Shown here: in pieces, positions 1 through 8,900 of the stretch
How positions within the stretch are numbered: position 1 is the stretch's first letter
How the letters are laid out: every line of letters starts with the position of its first letter
Origin: an uncultured Mycoplasmatota bacterium
GTDB lineage: Bacteria; Bacillota_I; Bacilli_A; RF39; UBA660
Assembly (NCBI GenBank): GCA_900552495.1
Contig: URZY01000017.1
Span: 1 to 12,689 of the forward strand
Direction: 5' to 3'
Length of the DNA stretch: 12,689 bases
Program-made: the position numbers and the translations under genes
Notes under the pieces: model-generated
What the model saw: only the letters and a program-made list of their open reading frames with translations
Database searches by the model: none
What the model was told of the DNA's origin: nothing

Positions 1-335
1 GCGGAACCAAATATAGTACATACGACGGAAGAAATTGTGGAACAACCACTTCATCAAAAAGTTGTAATACCCAAGCTTGTTATGGTACCAACAACTGTAA
101 AATTAGAGGAAATACCGTTGTAAGTACTGGATATAGCTGGACATGTACAAGAGGACATTCCCATACAACTGCTTATATACATTATTGTTCAGATGGTAAT
201 GGTAATCTTCAAAATAGAAATACTAATTCTAGTTTAGTAACCTTTAGATATGTCTGTCCAAGTAATCCGTACGGAGCAGCCGATGGCTATACTGTAATAA
301 GTGATCCATCTTGGTCATTAAACAATTTTAAATAA
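1..335 (+). CDS. C-terminal fragment of a Cys-rich, probably exported protein with a thrombospondin type-1-like tail
   Basis: This open frame enters from the left edge; the first whole codon is at base 3 and the TAA is at 333-335, leaving 110 readable residues. No start is visible, so the gene is partial. The fragment is rich in Gly, Ser, Thr and Asn and has seven Cys (fragment residues 12, 21, 26, 32, 48, 62, 85). The stretch ending SCNTQAC at residues 20-26 resembles the last strand of thrombospondin type-1 repeats, which typically end in CNTQxC. Such low-complexity, disulfide-capable sequence fits an extracellular adhesin or surface protein; the function is inferred. Its composition resembles the prepilin-like gene downstream, so the two may be paralogues or partners. 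A terminator follows directly, so they are separate transcripts unless there is read-through. Confidence 0.72.
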   Translation, partial: GTKYSTYDGRNCGTTTSSKSCNTQACYGTNNCKIRGNTVVSTGYSWTCTRGHSHTTAYIHYCSDGNGNLQNRNTNSSLVTFRYVCPSNPYGAADGYTVISDPSWSLNNFK

Positions 336-336
336 G

Positions 337-370
337 AAGACTATTATATCAAATAGTCTTTTTTATTTTT
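337..370 (+). terminator. Rho-independent terminator after the Cys-rich gene
   Basis: A perfect 9-bp inverted repeat, AAGACTATT (337-345) and AATAGTCTT (352-360), encloses a 6-base loop and is followed by TTTTATTTTT. It starts two bases after the stop codon. The stem is AT-rich and so weaker than average, but the T-tract and position fit intrinsic termination. Confidence 0.8.
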
Positions 371-416
371 CCAAAATCAAAAGCCCATTAAAGACATTTC
401 TTGACACCAATATTCT

Positions 417-446
417 TTGACAATAAACATATTTAAGGAGTATAAT
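417..446 (+). promoter_or_regulatory. Sigma-A type promoter of the prepilin-like operon
   Basis: A consensus -35 box TTGACA (417-422) and consensus -10 box TATAAT (441-446) are 18 bases apart. The predicted transcript start is near 453, giving a leader of about 49 bases before the chosen start codon at 502. Another TTGACA at 401-406 has no good -10 partner at the right distance. Half of an 11-bp direct repeat lies between the two boxes (431-441). Confidence 0.75.
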
Positions 447-483
447 ATTTCTATATACTATAGTAGTGAAAGCATTACAATTT

Positions 484-489
484 AAGGAG
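484..489 (+). promoter_or_regulatory. Ribosome binding site that decides the prepilin start
   Basis: AAGGAG lies 12 bases before ATG 502 and 6 bases before an in-frame TTG at 496. It lies downstream of the in-frame GTG at 466, so that codon cannot be served by it. ATG 502 is preferred because it gives a typical short prepilin leader; TTG 496 would add only two residues. Confidence 0.7.
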
Positions 490-501
490 TCGAAATTGCA
501 T

Positions 502-2787
502 ATGAAAAATAAAAACAGAGGATTTACTTTAATTGAAATATTAGCCGCCGTTACAATTCTCGGTATAATCTCCGTTGTAGCCGCTATTAGCGTAAATAAA
601 ATAATCCAAAATGCTAAAGCTGAACATTATAATGCCGCTGAAAATGAACTTAAAATCTCAGGTCAAAGTTACGTCCAACAAAATAGAAGTATGCTTCCTA
701 AGACAGTTGGTCAAAAAACTAAAATACCATTAAAGACCTTAGTTGAGAATAATTATATAAAACAAATAAAAGATTATAATGACAATAATTGTGATTTGAA
801 TAAATCTTATGTACAAGTTTTTAAATACTCCCAGAGTGATTATTCTTACTTTGCTTATTTGGACTGCCCAGCTTATACTAGTAAAGAAAAAGTAGAGAAG
901 GGCTCCCCAATTATAAATATTACGACTACTAATCCATCTTTAAATAAAACTCCTACTGCTTCGATAAAAATAACGGACAGCGAAAAACTTTTAAGTTGGA
1001 GTTATATAATTTATAAAGATGGCAAAGAAGTAAAAAATAGTGGAAGTATTTATTTAAAAAATTATCCAAAGTCATTAAATGAAACTATTAGTTTAGCTAA
1101 GTATACCCCAAGTAAAATTAAAATAGTTGTAACTGCGACAAATATTTATGGTCTAACAACTACTAAATCAACTGGTACAATTGATTATAAAGATACCCAA
1201 GGACCAACTTGTATTATAAAAGAGGTGGATAAAAAGACCAATCCAAAAAGTTGGACTAAAGGACCAGTTACAGTAACAGTAGGCTGTGATGATGGTGATG
1301 GAGTGGGTTGTACTAAGGCCGAATTTACTAAAACGTTTAAAACAACAACAGATGTAGGAAAGATAACAATTGAAGATAAAGAGGGAAACAAAACAACTTG
1401 TGAAGTATCAGTAAATATCGATTTAACTCCACCAACTTGTTCAAATATTGCTAAACTTAATAATTCTTCTGGAACTAATTATTCTAGTAATTCTTGGACA
1501 AATCAAAACATTTATACCTCAGCTACATGTACTGATCAAAACAGTGGTTGTAGTGCTATAAAGAAAGTTGCTACAACAGGTGCAACTGGCAATCAAAATA
1601 AAGTCTCAAATGGTACCTATACGGTCAGTGCTAATGGCACTTCAACTACAACTTGGTATGTATATGATGTTGCGGGTAATGAGGCTACTTGCCAAACAAT
1701 AACAGAAAAGAAAGATATCACTCCACCAACTATAACCCCTTCGACAAAATTATCAGTAAAAGCCAATATAACAGGGGTTATAACCGATAACAATGCATTA
1801 GCTGGATATGCTATAACAACATCCAAGGCAAAGCCTAGCAAGTGGACAACCATAAGTGGAACTTCAGTTACTAAAACAGAAACTAAAGAGAGTGGAACAT
1901 ATTATATTCATGCCATTGATGCCGCTGACAATTGGTCTTATGTTGAACAAAAAGTAGTCGCTTTAGCCCCACCAACTTGTACAATCACGCTTTCTGGAAC
2001 CGCAGGTGAAAATTCTTATTATAAATCTAATGTTACAGTTACACTAAATACTTCAGGAACTGTTACTACAAAAGGCTTAGCAACATCTAAAAATTCTACT
2101 AATGGAAAGGCATCAGTAACCCATACAAGTGATACTAATAGTGTAACTTACTATGGATATGTAAGTAATGCTGCTGGAAGTAGTAGTTGTTCAAAAACGT
2201 TTAAAAAGGATTCAACAAAACCAACCATTTCTTATACACTAACCAAAGATGGCGGTGGAAGTTATTCTTCGGGAACTTGGACAAATAAATCAGTCACAAG
2301 AAAACTAACTCCAGCCGATGCGACTAGTGGTGTGGCTGAAACACAGTATAACACTGGTAGTGGTTGGAAAAAAGAAACAAATGTTTCTAGTTACAAATAT
2401 GGAGAAGGTGTAAATTCTGTAAAATTTAGAGTAAAAGATAAGGCTGGTAACTATAGTAAAACCGTCTCTCTAACCTTCAAAATCGATAAGACACCACCTG
2501 TTTATACAAGCGTTTCTAAACGTTGCGGTGGAGTTGTAGCTGGTCAATATTGGAGAGTTGAAGTCTATTTTTCCGATTCATTATCAGGACTAGGGAAAAG
2601 AAATGTTACAGGTTTGGATAGTAGTCAAACAACAAAGTTTAAGCAAGCCAATTATAACGGTGCCCAAAGTGCAGCTGATGCCTTAGGTACAGGTGGTAGT
2701 TGGTACAGTTTTGATCATAAAGTTTGTGATGTAGCTGGCAACTGCTCTAGTAAAAGCCAACGTTCAATTGGGGCCCCATCATGCTAA
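502..2787 (+). CDS. Large prepilin-like surface protein with six Ig-like repeats
   Basis: The N-terminus MKNKNRGFTLIEI carries a type IV prepilin signal: a short basic leader, predicted cleavage after Gly7, Phe8 as the new N-terminus, Glu12 at mature position 5, then a hydrophobic helix to about residue 31. A prepilin peptidase would be expected to cleave it and hold it in the membrane or a pilus. After a linker region come about six repeats of 76-100 residues, opening near residues 231, 307, 405, 489, 570 and 662. Most start D-x-T-P-P/K-P-T and several end with V.D.AGN, as in bacterial Ig-like domains. Most carry Cys, and the chain ends in Cys. At 761 residues it is several times longer than a usual pilin (about 150-200), so a pilus-tip or anchored adhesin is likely (inference). 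The downstream anchored gene is co-transcribed. The start is ATG 502; GTG 466 lacks a ribosome site. Confidence 0.85.
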   Translation: MKNKNRGFTLIEILAAVTILGIISVVAAISVNKIIQNAKAEHYNAAENELKISGQSYVQQNRSMLPKTVGQKTKIPLKTLVENNYIKQIKDYNDNNCDLNKSYVQVFKYSQSDYSYFAYLDCPAYTSKEKVEKGSPIINITTTNPSLNKTPTASIKITDSEKLLSWSYIIYKDGKEVKNSGSIYLKNYPKSLNETISLAKYTPSKIKIVVTATNIYGLTTTKSTGTIDYKDTQGPTCIIKEVDKKTNPKSWTKGPVTVTVGCDDGDGVGCTKAEFTKTFKTTTDVGKITIEDKEGNKTTCEVSVNIDLTPPTCSNIAKLNNSSGTNYSSNSWTNQNIYTSATCTDQNSGCSAIKKVATTGATGNQNKVSNGTYTVSANGTSTTTWYVYDVAGNEATCQTITEKKDITPPTITPSTKLSVKANITGVITDNNALAGYAITTSKAKPSKWTTISGTSVTKTETKESGTYYIHAIDAADNWSYVEQKVVALAPPTCTITLSGTAGENSYYKSNVTVTLNTSGTVTTKGLATSKNSTNGKASVTHTSDTNSVTYYGYVSNAAGSSSCSKTFKKDSTKPTISYTLTKDGGGSYSSGTWTNKSVTRKLTPADATSGVAETQYNTGSGWKKETNVSSYKYGEGVNSVKFRVKDKAGNYSKTVSLTFKIDKTPPVYTSVSKRCGGVVAGQYWRVEVYFSDSLSGLGKRNVTGLDSSQTTKFKQANYNGAQSAADALGTGGSWYSFDHKVCDVAGNCSSKSQRSIGAPSC

Positions 2788-2800
2788 GGAGAGATAGAAT

Positions 2801-3529
2801 ATGAAAAGAAAAATAATTATTATAACCCTAATAGTTATTTCTGTTATAACTATTGGAGTTGGAGTTTTCTTAATAAATACTGATATATTAAAAAACACAA
2901 CCACTATAAAAGACACTCCATTATCATTAGAAGAAAAATCAAAAAATCTATCTCCTATTTTAGAACAAATTCTTTACTACAATACTTATTTATCTAATGA
3001 ATTTCCTATTAAAGATATTGACAAACTAGATAATACTGCAAAGACAAAATTTCTTTTAAATATTACTTGTAACTTAGAAACCAGTGAAGTAAGTGTATCT
3101 GACTTAGAAAAAGTAGGAGAGAAGTATTTTGAAGATTTTAAAATAGTAAAAAAAGATATTAAAACTAGTAATGATCAAGTTTTATATAAATATAAAAATA
3201 ATAAATTTACTTATGTCACTAGTGAAGAGGTTTTATATGAAACCAATATAAAAGATCAAAAAATAATTGCTACTGAAAATAAATGGGTTGTTCAAGCTAA
3301 AATTTATTATTCAACCACTAAACATCTTGATCAAACTAAAATTGAAAAAAAGATCTATCAAGACATAGATTTAATTAATAAGCAAGATCCTCTTTTTACA
3401 ATTTCTTCTGATATAACTAACTATCAAGAGGATATTCCCCAAACTGTTGACGAAAAATTAAAGACGGTTACATATAATTTTAAAAAGGTTGATCAGCTTT
3501 ATAAATTGGATAGTATTTTATTTGAATAA
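2801..3529 (+). CDS. Membrane-anchored hypothetical protein, partner of the prepilin-like gene
   Basis: I do not recognise this 242-residue protein. It begins MKRK and continues with one hydrophobic segment at about residues 5-25, with no lipobox Cys or clear cleavage site, so it is probably a signal anchor with the remaining ~215 residues outside the cell. The exported part is Lys-, Asp- and Thr-rich, with predicted helices followed by strand-like stretches such as KWVVQAKIYYS, and a single Cys. Its ribosome site AAGGAG (2786-2791) overlaps the stop of the prepilin-like gene, so the two are co-transcribed and probably translated together. A role in assembling or anchoring the pilin-like protein is inferred from context only. 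A terminator follows immediately. Confidence 0.75.
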   Translation: MKRKIIIITLIVISVITIGVGVFLINTDILKNTTTIKDTPLSLEEKSKNLSPILEQILYYNTYLSNEFPIKDIDKLDNTAKTKFLLNITCNLETSEVSVSDLEKVGEKYFEDFKIVKKDIKTSNDQVLYKYKNNKFTYVTSEEVLYETNIKDQKIIATENKWVVQAKIYYSTTKHLDQTKIEKKIYQDIDLINKQDPLFTISSDITNYQEDIPQTVDEKLKTVTYNFKKVDQLYKLDSILFE

Positions 3530-3533
3530 CTAT

Positions 3534-3561
3534 AACGAGTATAATTACTCGTTTTCTTTTT
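3534..3561 (+). terminator. Rho-independent terminator closing the prepilin-like operon
   Basis: A perfect 8-bp stem, AACGAGTA (3534-3541) with TACTCGTT (3546-3553), has a 4-base loop TAAT and runs into TTTTCTTTTT. It lies four bases after the stop codon and separates the envelope genes from the addB operon. Confidence 0.85.
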
Positions 3562-3564
3562 ATC

Positions 3565-3593
3565 TTGCCCGAAAATCTAATAAATTATATAAT
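3565..3593 (+). promoter_or_regulatory. Likely promoter of the addBA-phosphatase operon
   Basis: TTGCCC (3565-3570, four of six matches to the -35 consensus) and a perfect TATAAT (3588-3593) are 17 bases apart, directly behind the terminator. The predicted transcript start near 3600 leaves only about ten bases before ATG 3610, so the leader would be very short and begin on the ribosome site itself. Confidence 0.6.
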
Positions 3594-3598
3594 AAAAG

Positions 3599-3606
3599 AA
3601 GGTGAT
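3599..3606 (+). promoter_or_regulatory. Ribosome binding site that decides the addB start
   Basis: AAGGTGAT matches the 3' half of the AAGGAGGTGAT consensus and ends three bases before ATG 3610. It supports that ATG over the in-frame TTG at 3565, which lies in the -35 box before the predicted transcript start. Confidence 0.65.
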
Positions 3607-3609
3607 TAT

Positions 3610-5937
3610 ATGAACGAATTTAAAGATAAAGATTTACTGATTGTTTGTCCTAACGCAGAGAAAGTCAAAATACTAGATCATATCAGTCAAGATAAAACTT
3701 TGTATGATATAAAATTTATGACAAAAGAAGAATATAAGCATAACTACTACTTTTCTTATGATGAAAAAGCCTTGCATTATCTTCTAACTAAATATGACTA
3801 TAATTTAGATGTTGCTAAAGTTTACTTAAAAAATCTTTACGTAATAGATACAAATAAGATCTATAAAAGTCCAAAACTGAATTTTCTAAAAGATTTAAAA
3901 AAAGAATTAAATGAAAAAGGACTTCTTATCTACAATCCACTCTTCAAAGAATACATAAAAAATAAGCAATTATTTGTAAAGAACTATTACGATTTAGAAA
4001 AGTATGAAGAAGAGATGCTTAATACAAAAGTAGAAATTCCCCCAGTAAAATTAAATAAAGAAGTAACTGAATGTCAAACTTTAGAAGAGGAAGTAAATAC
4101 TGTTTGTTTAAGAATAATCTCTTTGCTAAATAATGGTGTTGATATCAATAAAATCTACTTAACAAATATTTCTAATGATTATTTTTATACTTTAAAAAAA
4201 CTTTTTTCCTATTATAAAATTCCTCTAAACATAGATATGAAAAATTCAATATATGGGACAAAAGTAGTTAAAGATTTTCTTGAGACAAAAGAACTTGATT
4301 TAGAAAATAAAAGCAAAGCTATAATTAATCGTAAATTAGTAAATATTCTTTCTCAATTATCTACCTTAGATGAAGAAAGTTCAGCCTATCAAAAAATTTT
4401 AGTAGACAAATTAAAAAATACTTATCTTCCTCCAAAGAAAAAAACCAATGCTATTTCTATCAAAGATCTATATACTGAAACCTTTTCAAGTGACGAGTAT
4501 GTATTTGTTCTTGGTTTCAATCAAGACATTCTTCCTAAGATGGAAAAAGACATTTCTTATATTAATGATTCTATTAAAGAGGAAGTACCTCTTTATAAAA
4601 CAGCGTATCTTAATAGACGTAATAAAGAAACACTTATTTACTTATTAAGTAAAATTGATAATTTATATCTTTCCTATAAATTATCGTCACCATTTAGTAA
4701 TTTTTATAAATCTAGCTTAATAACTGATTTAAATCTAAAAGTAATAACACCTGCCACTGATCTATTAACTAGCTCAAATATTTATAATAAACTTCGTTTA
4801 GCCGAAAAACTTGATATGTATCATCTCTATGGTGAAATAGATGATATGCTTAAAATCTTAGCTTCTTCATATAAGATCCCTTATAACACTTACAGTAATG
4901 CTTTTACCGGTATAAAAAATGATACTTATCTTACTAATTTGCCATATCCATTAAAACTATCTTATACATCTCTTAATGCTTATAATGAATGCAGTTTCAA
5001 ATATTATATAAAATATGTTTTAAAACTAGATAAGTATGAAGATAACTTTGCTGCTTTTATTGGTTCAATGTATCACAAAATCCTTCAACTTTATAAGAAA
5101 ACTAATTTTAATTTTGAAGAAGAATATCGTGCTTATTTAGAAACAAGAACGCTTTCACTAAAAGAAAAACTATTACTTATTCGTATAAAAAAGGATTTAA
5201 TTAGTCTAATAAAACAACTTCAACAGCAAGAACTTTTAACTGGCTTTAACGAAGCTTTATATGAAAAGAAAATAGACATTGATTTAGATAAACCAGTTTC
5301 TGTTGTCTTTACGGGCACAATCGATAAGATTATGTATTACAAAAAAGTTGAAGATACTTATTTTTCGTTAGTTGATTATAAAACAGGTTTTATTGACACG
5401 CATATTGAACCAATGAAATATGGACTTCACATGCAATTACCTGTTTACTTATACTTAATACACTATTCAAAAGTCTTTGCTAATCCAATATTTACTGGCA
5501 TTTTCTATCAAAATATTCTTTTTAATTATCCAACTTGGTCACCAAAGAAGACTAAAGATGAAATTTACAAAGAAAACTTAATGCTTCAAGGCTATACCAC
5601 TGATGACACTTCAATTCTTGCTCGTTTTGATTCAACCTTTGAAAAAAGTGAATACATTAAAAGTATGTCTTATACTGAAGAAAAAGGCTTTGGTACCTAT
5701 GCTAAGACCATTTCCAACGATTTGCTCTATGATTTAATAACATATACTAAAGATCATATTTCTCAAAAGACAGATGATATTTTAGCTGCTAAGTTTGATA
5801 TTAACCCCAAAGTTTATGCCGGAAAGAATATTGCCTGCGAATTTTGTCAATTTAAAGATTTGTGTTTTATGAAAGAAAAAGATCAACTTTATTTAGAAAA
5901 GGTTGATGATTTATCGTTTTTAGGAGGTGATAAGTAA
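3610..5937 (+). CDS. addB: AddB/RexB subunit of the AddAB helicase-nuclease, compact form
   Basis: AddB pairs with AddA to process double-strand DNA ends for RecA loading; in B. subtilis it carries the 5'-strand nuclease and takes part in Chi recognition. This protein has 775 residues against 1166 in B. subtilis. The first ~450 residues are a degenerate helicase-like part with recognisable AddB text (EYVFVLGFNQDILP). The C-terminal RecB-like nuclease has His489, Asp572, and Asp589 and Lys591 in VDYKTG. Cys461, Cys743, Cys746 and Cys752 match the four iron-sulfur ligands of B. subtilis AddB (C801, C1121, C1124, C1130), including the CxxCx5C spacing. The N-terminus seems to begin at the strand after the usual Walker A: no GxxGxGK(T/S) is present, so ATP binding by this subunit is unlikely, as in some RexB-type proteins. 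Its stop overlaps the addA start by one base. Confidence 0.9.
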   Translation: MNEFKDKDLLIVCPNAEKVKILDHISQDKTLYDIKFMTKEEYKHNYYFSYDEKALHYLLTKYDYNLDVAKVYLKNLYVIDTNKIYKSPKLNFLKDLKKELNEKGLLIYNPLFKEYIKNKQLFVKNYYDLEKYEEEMLNTKVEIPPVKLNKEVTECQTLEEEVNTVCLRIISLLNNGVDINKIYLTNISNDYFYTLKKLFSYYKIPLNIDMKNSIYGTKVVKDFLETKELDLENKSKAIINRKLVNILSQLSTLDEESSAYQKILVDKLKNTYLPPKKKTNAISIKDLYTETFSSDEYVFVLGFNQDILPKMEKDISYINDSIKEEVPLYKTAYLNRRNKETLIYLLSKIDNLYLSYKLSSPFSNFYKSSLITDLNLKVITPATDLLTSSNIYNKLRLAEKLDMYHLYGEIDDMLKILASSYKIPYNTYSNAFTGIKNDTYLTNLPYPLKLSYTSLNAYNECSFKYYIKYVLKLDKYEDNFAAFIGSMYHKILQLYKKTNFNFEEEYRAYLETRTLSLKEKLLLIRIKKDLISLIKQLQQQELLTGFNEALYEKKIDIDLDKPVSVVFTGTIDKIMYYKKVEDTYFSLVDYKTGFIDTHIEPMKYGLHMQLPVYLYLIHYSKVFANPIFTGIFYQNILFNYPTWSPKKTKDEIYKENLMLQGYTTDDTSILARFDSTFEKSEYIKSMSYTEEKGFGTYAKTISNDLLYDLITYTKDHISQKTDDILAAKFDINPKVYAGKNIACEFCQFKDLCFMKEKDQLYLEKVDDLSFLGGDK
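5922..5931 (+). promoter_or_regulatory. Near-perfect ribosome binding site for addA
   Basis: AGGAGGTGAT is fully complementary to the usual 16S rRNA 3' end and begins 15 bases before ATG 5937. It lies inside the last codons of addB, so addA gets strong initiation even though the genes overlap at TAATG. It is clearly stronger than the addB site. Confidence 0.8.
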
Positions 5938-8900
5938 TGCCTAGTTGGACTAAAGAACAGCAAGATGCTATTAATTTAGAGGGAAAAAACATCATTGTTT
6001 CTGCTGGCGCTGGTTCTGGTAAAACGGCAGTTCTAACAGAGCGCGTTTTACGAAAATTAAAAAGTGGTATCCATATTAATGAATTGCTCGTTCTAACATT
6101 TACTAACGCCGCGGCAGCAGAGATGAAAGAACGTATTCGCAAGGCCATTAATAAAACCCCTGGCCTTGAAGAAGAAGCAACTTTAATTGATGGAGCTTAT
6201 ATTACTACTTTTGATTCTTTTTCCCTTTCTATTGTTAAAAAATATCATACGAAGTTAAATGTTACCAGCACCATTTCTATAACTGACGAAGTTGTAATTG
6301 ATATAGAAAAAGCGAAAATTCTAGATGCCATTATGGATAGGTATTATTTATCTCCAACTTCCGCTTTTCAAAAATTAATACAAGATTTTTGTTTAAAAGA
6401 TGACCAAGAATTAAAAAAATATATTTTAAATACATATAAGAAAATTGAATTAAAATATGATAAAGAAAAGTATCTTGAAGATTACTTCATTAATGAATTT
6501 ACTGAAGAGAAAATAAATTCTTATATTAAAGAGTATGTTGACTTAATTGATATTCGCCGCAAGAGTATAGCCAAGTTATTAGTTGATTTAAATGACTATT
6601 TTGACGGTGATTACGTTGCTTCTATTGAAGATTCTCTCGCCAAACTTCTTTCTGCAACCACCTATGAAGAGATTGCCTCATCCCTAGATATTAAGCTTAA
6701 AGCGGTTCCACGTGGCAGTTGTGAGGAAGGAAAAAAAATAAAAGAAACAATTTCTGATCTTATAAAAGAAATAAAATCTTTGGCAACCTATTCTAAAACA
6801 GCAGAAATGTCTGATGAAATATTTTCTACTAAAGATAATGCTCAAACAATTATTAATATTATTAAAGAGTTAGATAAAAGACTAACAATCTATAAAACAG
6901 AAAATGAATTATATAACTTTACAGATATTGCTAGATTAGCTATAAAAGTAGTTGCTGAATACCCTGATATTCAAAAAGAGCTGAGCGCCTCTTTTAACGA
7001 AATACTAGTTGATGAATATCAGGATACTTCCGATACTCAAGAAAAGTTTATTTCTTTAATTTCTAATAATAATGTTTATATGGTAGGGGATATAAAACAA
7101 TCAATCTATCGTTTCCGTAATGCCAATCCATATATCTTCAAAAATAAGTATGATTCTTATCGTGATACCGATGCAGGTATAAAGATTGATTTAGTCAAGA
7201 ATTTCCGTTCTCGAAAAGAAGTTCTTGATAATATTAATTTATTATTTGATTTATTTATGGATGATGAAATAGGTGGTGCTGATTATAAAGCCTCCCATCG
7301 CATGGTTTTCGGCAACAATGCCTACCTAGAAGATGGTTATACTAATCAAGATTATAATCTTACTTGCTTAACTTATAAAGAAGTACCTAAGCCGTTTACC
7401 AAAGATGAGCAAGAGGCTTTCATTATTGGTCAAGATATCATTGATAAAGTATCAACTAAATTTCAAGTATTTGATAAAGATAGTGGTCTTCTTCGTGATA
7501 TTGAATATAAAGATTTTGTCATTCTTCTTGATAAAAGCAAGAACTTTGATTTATATAAAAAAATCTTTGAATATCTACATATACCTTTAACTATTTTGAA
7601 AGATGAAGCACTACGTAAAGATCAAGATATTTTAGTTCTAAAAAATCTTTTGAATCTACTGATCTGTATTAAAGAAAAACGTTATGATGAAACATTTAAA
7701 TATAGCTTTACCTCCATTTCAAGAAGCTACTTATTTAAAATATCCGATGAAGAACTGTACAATATCTATACAACTTCAGCGTATTTTGAGACTCCACTAT
7801 ACAAAAAGTGTCTTGAGGTTATAGAAAATATTGATTTGATGTCTCCTTCTGAATTTCTATATTATGTTTTAGATGCTTTTAACTATGATGAATGTCTTTT
7901 AACAATTGGGAATGTAAAATCGTTCAGAATTCGGACGGAATATTTTTATAATTTAGTTAAGAACTTTGAAAGCAGTGGTAACACCATTTATGATTTTGCC
8001 ACATATTTAGAGGAGATATTTGAAGATGATTATGATTTGAAATTTTCTGTTAATACAACATCAGCTAATAGTTGTAAAATTATGACAATTCATAAATCAA
8101 AAGGTTTAGAATTTCCAATTTGCTATTTTGCTGGTTTTTCCTCAAAATTTAATACTATGGAATTAAAAGAAAAGATTATTTATGATAATAAATATGGTCT
8201 TGTTATTCAAAATGTTAATGAGTCATACAAAGATACTATTCTTAAGACCTTATTGAAGTTTTCTTCTAAAAAGGAAGAGATTTCTGAAAAGATTCGTCTT
8301 TTATATGTAGCACTTACTAGGGCAAAAGAAAAAATGATTATTGTATTACCAGAGCAAGAAGAAACAAATGAAGTTTTTGATATTGTTCCAACATACGACA
8401 GGGAAAAGTATAACAGTTTTCTATCAATTATCAAAAGTATTTTTTCTGTTTTGCTTCCCTTTGAAATAAAAACTGATGTTAAAATAACAAGAGATTATCA
8501 AATTTCTCAAAGCACATCTTTCACCCCAAATCAATTAACAGATCAATCCACTCAAATAACAGTTACGGAACTAAATATTTCAACTGAAGATATTGCTGAA
8601 AAACATTATTCTAAAGATTCACTTCATTTAATAACTAAAGAAGAGCAAGAAACAATGGATTATGGAACTAGGGTTCATGAAATCTTGGAGACAATAGATT
8701 TCACTAATCCAACCCCAGTTTTAACACTTCTACCTTCGTCATTACAAGAAAAAATAAATCTTTTCTTAAGTACACCAATAATTAAAGAAAATTTGTCTTC
8801 TAAAATGTATAAAGAATATGAATTTACCTATTTAATCGATAATACCTATTCCCACGGAATTATAGACTTATTAATTGAAAAAGACAGTGAAATGATTATT

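Noticed and set aside
466..501. In-frame GTG start 12 codons before the prepilin ATG
   Set aside because: It has no ribosome site in front, lies about 13 bases after the predicted transcript start, and would place non-leader sequence before the short prepilin signal.
1185..1853. Minus-strand open frames at 1185-1391 and 1617-1853
   Set aside because: They run antisense to the repeat-rich prepilin-like gene, have no ribosome site or family resemblance, and arise from its low-complexity codons.
1429..1980. Repeated DNA string CCACCAACTTGT (1429-1440 and 1969-1980) as a mobile or CRISPR-like repeat
   Set aside because: Both copies encode the same P-P-T-C boundary of the Ig-like repeats, so protein repetition explains them.
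2770..2777. GGGGCCCC palindrome near the end of the prepilin-like gene
   Set aside because: It encodes Gly-Ala-Pro in frame, has no loop or T-run after it, and is most likely chance.
3565..3609. In-frame TTG start 15 codons before the addB ATG
   Set aside because: It coincides with the probable -35 box and follows a terminator T-run; ATG 3610 has the ribosome site.
5867..6148. Minus-strand open frame across the addB-addA junction
   Set aside because: It is antisense to the conserved addA Walker A region and has no recognisable product.
8207..8434. Minus-strand open frame antisense to addA motif VI, and + strand frames at 4448-4648 and 7405-7590
   Set aside because: These are frame shadows of addB and addA; they lack ribosome sites and plausible protein composition.
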